Part shown: positions 1-5,241 of the stretch, one piece after another
Layout of the letters: every line of letters starts with the position of its first letter
How positions within the stretch are numbered: position 1 is the first letter of the stretch
Assembly (NCBI GenBank): GCA_964542875.1
Contig: CAZIWA010000218.1
Location: forward strand, 1 to 5,241
Length of the DNA: 5,241 nt
DNA from: CAZGOM01 sp964542875
GTDB lineage: Bacteria > Planctomycetota > Phycisphaerae > Phycisphaerales > Phycisphaeraceae
Reading direction: 5' to 3'
Notes under the pieces: generated by a model
Told to the model about the DNA's origin: nothing
The model's database searches: none
Seen by the model: only the letters and a program-made list of their open reading frames with translations
Program-made: the position numbers and the translations under genes

Positions 1-2352
1 GCGGTAGCGGGTCATGCGGGAGAGGCGTACGAGCTCGATCAAGCTCCAGAGGCCGTTGCCCATGAGGATGATGCCGCCTTGGTTTGAGTGGAGGTTGTCG
101 GCGCCGCCTGCTTCGGACTGGCTGACGACGGCGATGCCGATGTGCGCATTGGCGATGGCGTCGTGGTCCTGGGTGCCGTTGCCGGCGAAGGCGATGATGC
201 CGGGGCCGGCGCGGAGGGCGTCGACCTTTTTGGCTTTGTCATGTGAATCGACTTCGGACATGAGGAAGTCGTTGGGGTCTGCGGATTTGCCGAGGCCGAG
301 TTTCTTGACGACGCGGACGCCGGCTTCAGGGGTGTCGGCGGTGAGGATGTAGGGATGGACGCCCATGCGGCGGAGCCATGTGACGGTGAGTGCGGAGTCC
401 CGTTTCAACTGGTCGGCCATGGCGATGACGCCGACGACGCGGCCCGCGACGGCGACGAAGACGGGGGCCTTGCCTTTGCGGCGCAGGACCATGGCTTCGA
501 GTGTGGCGTCGCCGATGCCTTTGATGCCCAGGTCGCGCATCATGGTGGCGCTGCCGACGGCGACGGCGAAGTCGCGGGTGGTGCCGGTGACGCCTGCGCC
601 GGGGAGGGTTCTGGGGTCTGTGACGGCTTCGAGGGGGAGGCTCATGCGCTTGGCGGCGGTGAGGATGGCGGCGGCGATGGGGTGTTCGCTGAACTGTTCG
701 ACATTGGCGGCGAGCTGGATGATGTCGCCTTCGGAGTGTTTGGCATCGAGCGAGATGATGTTGGAGACGGTGGGGCGGCGGAGGCTGAGGGCGCCGGGCT
801 GATCCAGGATGATGTGGGTGACGCGGGCGGCTTTTTCAAATTCGTCGGGGTTGCGGATGAGGAGGCCCTGACGGGCGGCGAGGCTGATGGCGACCATGAC
901 GGAGGTGGGGACGGCGAGGCCCAGGGCGCAGGGGCAGGCGACGATGATGATGGTGACGGCGGCGAGCATGCCGCGGACCCAGGGGGAGATGACTTCGATG
1001 TCGGCGGTCTGGACGGTGTCGGCGGGGGCTTTGAGCCCCCAGACGAGGAAGGTGGCCAGGGCGATGCCCAGGACGGCGAAGATGAGCCAGGTGGCGATGC
1101 GTTCGACGACCCGCTGCATGCGGGGCTGCTGGGATTCGATGTTTTGAACGAGATCGACGAGCTGGGAGAGGTAGGTGCTGTCGCCGACGCGCTGGGCCTG
1201 GACGGTGAGTGTGCCGGAGAGGTTGATGGTGCCGGCGAGGACGCGGCTGCCGGGGCCGGCTTCGACGGGGCGGGGCTCGCCGGTGAGCATGGATTGATCG
1301 ACGGTGCTGTTGCCTTTGAGGACGACGCCGTCGGCGGGGACGTGCTGGCCGGGCTTGATGGAGACGACATCGCCCCGGACGAGCTGTTCGACGGGGATGA
1401 GGGTGGGTGTGGGTTCTTCTTCCTCGAGTTCTTCGTCCTGGGCTTCGTCAGGCGGGGCGACCTGAGTGGGGGGGAGCTTGATGAGGAAAGCGTTTTGAGG
1501 CTTGAGGCGGAGGAGGTCGGGGACGGCGCGGGCGACGCTGTGACGGGCGTGTTCTTCAAGGACGCGGCCGATGCCGACGAAGGCGATGATGGCGGAGGAG
1601 ATGTCGAAGTAGACGTGCAGGCCGCCTCGGATGGCGTGGTAGACGCTGTAGGCGTAGAGGATGGTGGTGGCGAGGACGACCAGGGCGTTCATGCCGACTT
1701 TGAAGTGTGCGAGGGTGCGGGCAGCGGAGGCGTAGAAGTGGAAACCGAGGCCGAACTGAACGATGCCGGCGACGACGAGCTGGACCCAGACGCCCCAGGA
1801 GGCATCAGGCGCAAGATGGGCGATGCCGAAGCAGAGCGCGGCGAAGATGGCTGCGCCGATGGCGTCGCCCATTTTGGGAGGATCAATGGAAAGAACGGAG
1901 GCGGGCTCCAGGGCATGGAACTGGCCGGCGTTTTTCTTGATGTCCAGAGAAGGGGTGGGCGGCGGGGGCGGGGTGCGAGGTGCGCGGGGCGGGGCGTCGG
2001 GCGTGAGCGGGGCGGCGTTGGAGACGGAGATGGCGTCGGAATCTTCAGCGGTGATGACTTCATCGTCGGACTGCCCGGTTGATCCGGCTGCGGGATCGGG
2101 GAGGCCATCGGGGAAGAATTGATCGCTGGTGTCTTCGCGTTCGCCTGGAGCGGATTCATAACCGGCGAGACGGAGGGCTTCGACCATGTCGTCGAGACCG
2201 GTCTGGGAAGGATCAAACTCCACATCGACGCAGGCGAGATCAAAAACGACGGTGGCGGACGAGACACCGGGGAGGCCGGTGAGGGCGTCTTGAACAACGG
2301 CGACACATTGGTCGCCAGTCATGCCATTGACTTTCAGGGTCGTGGTCGTCAT
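1..2352 (-). CDS. P1B-type heavy-metal (CopA-like, CPC) ATPase with degenerate catalytic motifs; 3' end beyond window
   Basis: The minus-strand frame from ATG at 2352 runs 784 codons to the window edge without a stop; about 65-80 C-terminal residues, with the last two membrane helices, are probably missing. Visible in order: HMA domain (1-68, GMTGDQC at 10-16, one of two metal Cys lost); acidic and Pro-rich linker (70-135); four helices (about 161-182, 185-207, 221-241, 248-266); A-domain with TGE at 357-359 and an acidic insert at 301-313; two helices (about 419-440, 459-489), the second with CPC at 473-475; P-domain start DQPGALS at 517-523; N-domain with Glu552, SEHP at 555-558 and PGAGV at 584-588; TAD at 671-673; GNGTQD at 724-729. 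CPC enzymes normally export Cu+ or Ag+ across the inner membrane. Here the phosphorylation, Mg2+ and hinge motifs (DKTGT, GDGxND, TGD) are altered, so pumping is doubtful while ATP binding may persist. Strongly C-ending codons and absence of stops argue against a decayed pseudogene. Family assignment is sure; substrate and activity are not. Confidence 0.93.
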   Translation of the reverse strand, partial: MTTTTLKVNGMTGDQCVAVVQDALTGLPGVSSATVVFDLACVDVEFDPSQTGLDDMVEALRLAGYESAPGEREDTSDQFFPDGLPDPAAGSTGQSDDEVITAEDSDAISVSNAAPLTPDAPPRAPRTPPPPPTPSLDIKKNAGQFHALEPASVLSIDPPKMGDAIGAAIFAALCFGIAHLAPDASWGVWVQLVVAGIVQFGLGFHFYASAARTLAHFKVGMNALVVLATTILYAYSVYHAIRGGLHVYFDISSAIIAFVGIGRVLEEHARHSVARAVPDLLRLKPQNAFLIKLPPTQVAPPDEAQDEELEEEEPTPTLIPVEQLVRGDVVSIKPGQHVPADGVVLKGNSTVDQSMLTGEPRPVEAGPGSRVLAGTINLSGTLTVQAQRVGDSTYLSQLVDLVQNIESQQPRMQRVVERIATWLIFAVLGIALATFLVWGLKAPADTVQTADIEVISPWVRGMLAAVTIIIVACPCALGLAVPTSVMVAISLAARQGLLIRNPDEFEKAARVTHIILDQPGALSLRRPTVSNIISLDAKHSEGDIIQLAANVEQFSEHPIAAAILTAAKRMSLPLEAVTDPRTLPGAGVTGTTRDFAVAVGSATMMRDLGIKGIGDATLEAMVLRRKGKAPVFVAVAGRVVGVIAMADQLKRDSALTVTWLRRMGVHPYILTADTPEAGVRVVKKLGLGKSADPNDFLMSEVDSHDKAKKVDALRAGPGIIAFAGNGTQDHDAIANAHIGIAVVSQSEAGGADNLHSNQGGIILMGNGLWSLIELVRLSRMTRYR

Positions 2353-2408
2353 GGGTCGCAAAAACACCTGACCTTCAATATCGATCAATTCAAGATGTGC
2401 CCAGGTGG

Positions 2409-2446
2409 ATTTTAACGCATGACGGGTGGTTTTGTTAATCGGTCAA
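2409..2446 (-). promoter_or_regulatory. Possible promoter elements for the P1B ATPase gene
   Basis: On the minus strand a TAAAAT box (2409-2414, 5 of 6 matches to the -10 consensus) lies 57 nt before the ATG at 2352, and a TTGACC box (2441-2446) lies further upstream. The two are 26 nt apart, too far for one sigma-70 promoter, so only one may be real. No clear metal-regulator operator (CueR- or CsoR-type dyad) is visible. The ribosome binding site is also poor: an AGGTG lies about 12 nt before the ATG, and the frame stays open upstream, so a GTG or TTG start a few codons earlier is possible. Confidence 0.22.
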
Positions 2447-2590
2447 TGTGTGTGGGGAACCAGTGTTTTTGAAGTTTGTAGTTTCAAGAGGACAGGTGTG
2501 AGGAGTTGGGTGGGATTGAGGGAAGTATTGATAAGGATTAAGAGGGTTTTGGATGATTAAGAAGACAGGGACGTGAGGATGAAGAGGAGG

Positions 2591-2637
2591 AGTTAACCAC
2601 TACGGCACGAAGACGCGAAGTAAAGGGGCGGAAAAAG
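2591..2637 (+). repeat. CGAAG-NNN period-8 intergenic repeat, copy A
   Basis: The stretch contains GGCACGAAGACGCGAAG, in which CGAAG recurs with an 8-nt period, preceded by TTAACCACTACG. It aligns with 4888-4934 downstream of the topoisomerase gene; a 16-nt core (2608-2623) is identical in both, and the aligned stretches differ by one indel plus scattered substitutions. Short repeats of this look are scattered between genes in Planctomycetes, Verrucomicrobia and other genomes; their function is unknown. Confidence 0.7.
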
Positions 2638-2660
2638 CGGAGTTGGGGAATGATCAGTTC

Positions 2661-2689
2661 AAAGGAAGAGAGGGGAGGAGAAGGAAGGG
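2661..2689 (+). repeat. Homopurine tract with near-perfect mirror symmetry
   Basis: Twenty-nine consecutive purines lie on the plus strand. Within them, 2662-2686 reads nearly the same in both directions about a centre at 2674: 10 of 12 pairs match, the exceptions being 2671/2677 and 2672/2676. Homopurine mirror repeats can form intramolecular triplex (H-DNA) under negative supercoiling. The surrounding DNA is purine-rich, so chance is a real alternative. Confidence 0.5.
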
Positions 2690-2786
2690 TGCGTGCGGAG
2701 GAGGGCGTGATGGATTCTGCGGAGAGAGGAGATTCAGGGAGATTTGCGACTGAAGAGTTCACTTATGTCGGTGAAGGAGGTTGATG

Positions 2787-2813
2787 GGGAGCCGGCGGGA
2801 CGCCGGCGCTCCC
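2787..2813. repeat. GC-rich imperfect palindrome (dispersed 'AGVPPA'-type repeat)
   Basis: The arms at 2791-2797 and 2801-2807 pair over 7 bp around a 3-nt GGA loop; the stem continues with 2787-2790 against 2810-2813 after a 2-nt bulge. The minus strand reads Gly-Ser-Ala-Gly-Val-Pro-Pro-Ala-Pro, the spurious peptide often seen where this repeat family is translated in Planctomycetes and Verrucomicrobia genomes. No T-run follows it on either strand, so it is not a typical intrinsic terminator. It probably belongs to a dispersed REP-like family; that it is repeated elsewhere is recalled knowledge, not seen here. Confidence 0.7.
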
Positions 2814-2879
2814 GGTCCAGAGGCAGAATCTGTCATGCACCCCGGTCGTCTTCCAAAGTGAGAGGAGGCTCGGGAGATG

Positions 2880-2888
2880 TGGTAAACT
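2880..2888 (+). promoter_or_regulatory. Possible extended -10 for the topoisomerase gene
   Basis: TGG followed by TAAACT (2883-2888) fits an extended -10 (TGn plus 4 of 6 matches to TATAAT). No -35 is recognisable 17 nt upstream. It would give a leader of roughly 45 nt before the ATG at 2941. This is a weak candidate only. Confidence 0.2.
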
Positions 2889-2927
2889 GCCTTGTGACGG
2901 GTTTTTGCCGGACGCACCCCAGGAATG

Positions 2928-2934
2928 AAAGAGG
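2928..2934 (+). promoter_or_regulatory. Ribosome binding site of the topoisomerase subunit B gene
   Basis: AAAGAGG ends 6 nt before the ATG at 2941, giving good Shine-Dalgarno pairing and spacing. It supports this ATG as the start, in agreement with the family N-terminus beginning shortly after. Confidence 0.75.
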
Positions 2935-2940
2935 TCAAGG

Positions 2941-4857
2941 ATGACCACCAGCTACACCGCCAAGGATATTACGAAGCTCGAGGGTTTGGAGGCCGTACGC
3001 AAGCGGCCGGCGATGTACATCGGGGGTGTGGGGTCGTCGGGGCTGCATCACCTGGTGTATGAAATTCTGGACAATTCAATCGACGAGGCGATGAACGGGC
3101 ATGCCTCGAACATCTCGGTGACGATCCATGCGGATGGCCGGTCGGTGACGATCGTGGACGATGGCCGCGGGATGCCGGTGGACATGCATCCGAAGCTGAA
3201 GAAGTCCGCATTGGAGATCCTGTTTTGCGATCTGCATGCCGGCGGAAAGTTCGAGCAGGGGAACTACAAGACATCCGGCGGGCTGCACGGCGTGGGCGCG
3301 AAAGTGGCCAACTTCCTTTCCAAAGAGCTGGTGGCGCAGGTGAAGCGCGAAGGCTTCTTGTGGGAGATGCGCTTTAAGCAGGGCGTGCCGGTGGCGCCGA
3401 TCAGAAAAGTGGAAGCGGCACGCGGGACGGGCACGAGCATCTATTTCCACCCGGACCCGGCGATCTTCCCCAAGACGGAGTTTGACCCCAACCAGATCCG
3501 GGAACGCGTGGAAGTGGCCAGCTACATCCACCGGGGCGTGAAATTCACGTTCACCGATGAGGCCAACAAGACCAAGGAAGTGTTTCACCACGAGGAAGGG
3601 CTTTCGGCATTCCTGCCGAAGATCCTGGCCAACCGGGGCGCGAAGGCGATTCAAGAGCAGCCGTTTTTGCTGACCAAGCCTGCGGAGCAGGCGGGGGGCG
3701 TGAAGATCGATATCGCGCTGCTGTGGACGGAATCGACGGATGAATACATCAAGTGCTACGCCAACAGCATTCCGACGCCGTTTGGCGGAACGCATGAAAC
3801 AGGCCTGCGCACGGGCGTGGGCAAGGCGATCCGGAACTTCATCGAGACGCACAACCTGACGCCCAAGGGCGTGACACTGACGGCGGAAGACATTCGCGAA
3901 GGCATGGTGGCGGTGATCTCGATTTTCCTGGCGAATCCGCAATTCCAAAGCCAGACGAAAGACAAGCTGAACAACCCGGAAGTGCAGGGGATCGTGGATT
4001 CCGCGGTGCGGCCTGCGCTGGAGCAGTGGCTGAACCACAACAAGACGACGGCGGAAGGGATCATCGCGCGGATCATCCTGGCGGCACGGGCGCGCGAGGC
4101 CTCGCGCGCGACGGCACAGCAGATCCGCAAGAGCCCGACCTCCGGGCGTGCGACGCTGCCGGGGAAGCTGGCGGACTGCTCATCCAACAAGGTGGAAGAC
4201 AGCGAACTGTTCATCGTGGAAGGCGACTCGGCAGGCGGGAGCGCCAAGCAGGGGCGCGACCGGAACACGCAGGCGATTTTGCCTTTGCGCGGCAAGGTGC
4301 TCAATACGGAGAGCCTGGTGCTGTCGAAGGTGCTGGAGAACAAGGAAGTTTCGGACATCATCACGGCGCTGGGCTGCGGGGTAGGCAAGGATTTTGATGT
4401 TTCAAAACTGCGGTACGGGAAGCTGATCCTGCTGGCGGATGCGGACTCCGACGGGCACCACATCACGACGCTGCTCCTGACGTTTATTTTCAGGCATATG
4501 CGGGGTTTGATGGAGGCTGGGCGGGTGTACCTGGCGCAGCCGCCTCTGTTTCGGATTGATATCGGCAAGGAGACGCATTGGGCGTCTGACGATGCGCATC
4601 GGGAACAGATTCTGAAGAAGTATGTGAAGGGCAACGCCAAGCCGGATATCACACGGTTTAAAGGGTTGGGCGAGATGATGCCCAAGACGCTGTGGGAGAC
4701 GACGCTGAACCCCAAGACCCGCCGACTGCTGCAGGTGAGGATTTCCGATGGGTTGATGGCGGACCGGGTGATCGCGGAGCTGATGGGGAAGGATGCTTCG
4801 GCGCGGTTCCGGTTCATTATGGAACGGGCGGATCAGGCGGTGGAGTTGGATGTTTGA
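2941..4857 (+). CDS. parE: Type IIA DNA topoisomerase subunit B (ParE/GyrB family, ATPase-TOPRIM subunit)
   Basis: A complete 638-codon gene ending in TGA. The product pairs with a GyrA/ParC-type subunit to pass one DNA duplex through another using ATP, relaxing or introducing supercoils or unlinking daughter chromosomes. The GHKL ATPase domain shows YIGGVGSSGLHHL (26-38), Asn45 in ILDNS, DDGRGMP (73-79), GGKF (101-104) and the lid GGLHGVGA (113-120). The transducer domain carries the QTK loop with Lys340. The TOPRIM domain shows VEGDSAGGSAKQGRDR (426-441, likely catalytic Glu427), PLRGKVLN (448-455) and DADSDG (500-505), followed by RFKGLGEM (572-579). Length fits ParE or short GyrB, without the large insert of E. 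coli GyrB. DADSDG is closer to E. coli ParE than to gyrase's DADVDG, but the gyrase/topo IV split cannot be settled here; the symbol is tentative. LHGVGAKVANFLS is slightly unusual where most members read SVVNALS. No partner gene follows in the next 380 bp, and the upstream neighbour is divergent, so it appears monocistronic. Confidence 0.95.
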   Translation: MTTSYTAKDITKLEGLEAVRKRPAMYIGGVGSSGLHHLVYEILDNSIDEAMNGHASNISVTIHADGRSVTIVDDGRGMPVDMHPKLKKSALEILFCDLHAGGKFEQGNYKTSGGLHGVGAKVANFLSKELVAQVKREGFLWEMRFKQGVPVAPIRKVEAARGTGTSIYFHPDPAIFPKTEFDPNQIRERVEVASYIHRGVKFTFTDEANKTKEVFHHEEGLSAFLPKILANRGAKAIQEQPFLLTKPAEQAGGVKIDIALLWTESTDEYIKCYANSIPTPFGGTHETGLRTGVGKAIRNFIETHNLTPKGVTLTAEDIREGMVAVISIFLANPQFQSQTKDKLNNPEVQGIVDSAVRPALEQWLNHNKTTAEGIIARIILAARAREASRATAQQIRKSPTSGRATLPGKLADCSSNKVEDSELFIVEGDSAGGSAKQGRDRNTQAILPLRGKVLNTESLVLSKVLENKEVSDIITALGCGVGKDFDVSKLRYGKLILLADADSDGHHITTLLLTFIFRHMRGLMEAGRVYLAQPPLFRIDIGKETHWASDDAHREQILKKYVKGNAKPDITRFKGLGEMMPKTLWETTLNPKTRRLLQVRISDGLMADRVIAELMGKDASARFRFIMERADQAVELDV

Positions 4858-4887
4858 GGATTTTGGGGGGTGGGGTTGAGGAAGAAG

Positions 4888-4934
4888 AGTTTTAGCGCGA
4901 AGGCGCGAAGACGCGAAGTAAGAGGCGGAGAAAT
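4888..4934 (+). repeat. CGAAG-NNN period-8 intergenic repeat, copy B
   Basis: Three successive CGAAG units at 8-nt spacing (4898-4902, 4906-4910, 4914-4918) make this the more regular copy. It begins 30 nt after the topoisomerase stop codon and lies in the same orientation as copy A at 2591-2637, sharing a 16-nt identical core (4906-4921) followed by a similar purine-rich GGCGGA-containing stretch. The two copies flank the topoisomerase gene as direct repeats. Confidence 0.75.
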
Positions 4935-5038
4935 CAGAGTCAGGAAAGGGCGAAGATAAAGGCAGACGGAGTTGGGGCGTTACGGGGTGGCTGGCGTGGA
5001 TGCGGGCGCGTGCGAGAGATTCTTGAAAATGGGTTAAA

Positions 5039-5080
5039 CCCAGGGCGGCGCATGGGTACATGCTTACCCTGGGCTTCCTT
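5039..5080 (+). terminator. Candidate terminator: nested hairpin followed by T-rich stretch
   Basis: CCCAGGG (5039-5045) pairs with CCCTGGG (5067-5073), enclosing a second perfect stem, GCATG (5050-5054) with CATGC (5059-5063) around a 4-nt loop. The T-rich CTTCCTTGTTT follows. It lies about 180 nt after the topoisomerase stop and could end its transcript. The minus strand is also followed by TTTAACCC and then TTTT, so it could work both ways. A GGGTT-A-AACCC palindrome (5031-5041) overlaps the left arm. The T-run is broken, so an attenuator or plain RNA structure is an alternative. Confidence 0.45.
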
Positions 5081-5176
5081 GTTTATCGCTTTCAGCGAAT
5101 AGACCAAGACGCTGGCTATTGATTTCCGAGGTTGCTTGCATGTCTTTCAAAAAACTGGGTGATGATCAGCCTTGAG

Positions 5177-5189
5177 AGAAAGGAGGTGA
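5177..5189 (+). promoter_or_regulatory. Very strong Shine-Dalgarno-like sequence
   Basis: AGAAAGGAGGTGA is complementary over 13 nt to the usual 3' end of bacterial 16S rRNA (TCACCTCCTTTCT). A GTG codon begins 8 nt after AGGAGG (5195) and another 5 nt after (5192). Such complete matches are rare by chance and usually mark a highly translated start or a translationally controlled leader. Confidence 0.5.
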
Positions 5190-5194
5190 GAGTG

Positions 5195-5241
5195 GTGAGT
5201 CGTTGCGTCGAGGGCATTGGGAGGCGGCCCTCACCCGACCT
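5195..5241 (+). CDS. Possible start of an unrecognised gene, cut by the window edge
   Basis: From GTG at 5195 (or the adjacent GTG at 5192) the frame stays open for the 15 complete codons left, reading (V/M)SRCVEGIGRRPSPD. I do not recognise a family. The only support is the exceptional Shine-Dalgarno-like sequence at ideal spacing. Against it, the last bases (CCCTCACCCGACCT) resemble a common intergenic repeat and a 6-bp inverted repeat falls inside the frame. Confidence 0.25.
   Translation, partial: MSRCVEGIGRRPSPD

Larger units (their letters stand above)
2353..2940. other. Divergent intergenic region between the ATPase and topoisomerase genes
   Basis: These 588 bp separate two genes transcribed outward. 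No convincing coding frame is seen: the short frames here lack family features and one merely reads through the palindrome. The stretch holds a CGAAG-type repeat (2591-2637), a 29-nt uninterrupted purine run (2661-2689), a generally purine-rich plus strand to about 2755, a GC-rich palindrome (2787-2813) and the topoisomerase ribosome binding site. Promoters for both genes should lie here. Confidence 0.8.
4858..5241. other. Noncoding stretch downstream of the topoisomerase gene
   Basis: No recognisable gene is seen in most of these 384 bp. The stretch holds a second CGAAG repeat (4888-4934), an 11-nt CGGAGTTGGGG (4967-4977) also present at 2638-2648, a nested hairpin (5031-5073) and a strong Shine-Dalgarno-like sequence (5177-5189). 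A 6-bp inverted repeat GAGGGC/GCCCTC (5210-5215 with 5227-5232) sits at the right edge. Confidence 0.7.

Noticed and set aside
355..2082. 575-codon plus-strand open frame over the ATPase gene
   Set aside because: It is rich in Gly, Asp, Glu and Ala, has no family motif and is the antisense of the ATPase, whose minus-strand reading shows all P1B domains in order. The frame is open because the ATPase uses C-ending codons, which removes stops on the opposite strand.
642..2306. Minus-strand frames of Ser/Pro-rich protein at 642-1559 and 1689-2306
   Set aside because: These are shifted frames of the ATPase gene with low-complexity Ser/Pro composition; the true frame continues unbroken through the same region.
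1..2352. Interpreting the ATPase as a frameshifted pseudogene
   Set aside because: The reading is continuous for 784 codons, alignable from HMA to the P-domain end, with no stop or frame change; the changes are point substitutions in key motifs.
2763..2948. Short minus-strand frame containing Ala-Gly-Val-Pro-Pro-Ala
   Set aside because: This peptide is the translation of the GC-rich palindrome and is a known annotation artefact.
3076..4817. Minus-strand frames of 320 and 353 codons opposite the topoisomerase gene
   Set aside because: They are antisense to a complete, motif-rich topoisomerase gene and show no recognisable domain or start signal.
5171..5195. Minus strand resembling the 3' end of 16S rRNA (TCACCTCCTTTCT)
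   Set aside because: The preceding minus-strand sequence lacks the conserved 16S helix 44/45 region, so it is read as a Shine-Dalgarno-like site on the plus strand.
2353..5241. tRNA genes, CRISPR arrays or insertion sequences
   Set aside because: No cloverleaf, no regular repeat-spacer pattern and no transposase-like frame was seen in the noncoding stretches.

Overview
The window looks like a piece of chromosome from a GC-rich bacterium of the Planctomycetes/Verrucomicrobia type, possibly a Phycisphaerae-like planctomycete. That guess rests on two kinds of intergenic repeat usual in such genomes: a GC-rich palindrome whose minus-strand reading spells Ala-Gly-Val-Pro-Pro-Ala, and the period-8 CGAAG-NNN repeat. 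It also rests on the style of the topoisomerase gene. It is an inference; the window holds no rRNA or other firm marker.

Layout. (1) Positions 2352 down to 1, minus strand: a long open frame of 784 codons that leaves the window without a stop. It is a P1B-type heavy-metal ATPase with N-terminal HMA domain, six membrane segments, A-domain, CPC motif, N-domain and P-domain. (2) Positions 2353-2940: a 588-bp divergent intergenic region with a CGAAG repeat, a homopurine near-mirror repeat, a GC-rich palindrome and the ribosome binding site of the next gene. (3) Positions 2941-4857, plus strand: a complete 638-codon type IIA DNA topoisomerase subunit B (ParE/GyrB family) with all core motifs. (4) Positions 4858-5241: a noncoding tail with a second CGAAG repeat copy, a nested hairpin that may be a terminator, and a very strong Shine-Dalgarno-like sequence ahead of a possible GTG start close to the right edge.

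The most notable signal is in the ATPase. Its frame is open over 784 codons, its fold and CPC metal site are recognisable, and its ATP-binding N-domain residues are kept. Yet the phosphorylation-site motif reads DQPGALS instead of DKTGTLT, TGD reads TAD, GDGxND reads GNGTQD, and the HMA CxxC has lost its first Cys. This pattern suggests a catalytically altered or dead paralogue (a pseudo-P-type ATPase) kept as a gene, not a decayed pseudogene.

The two genes are divergent and not in one operon, and no functional link between them is visible. Both share a strong plus-strand G excess: the minus-strand gene favours C-ending codons and the plus-strand gene favours G-ending codons, which looks like a replication-strand bias.
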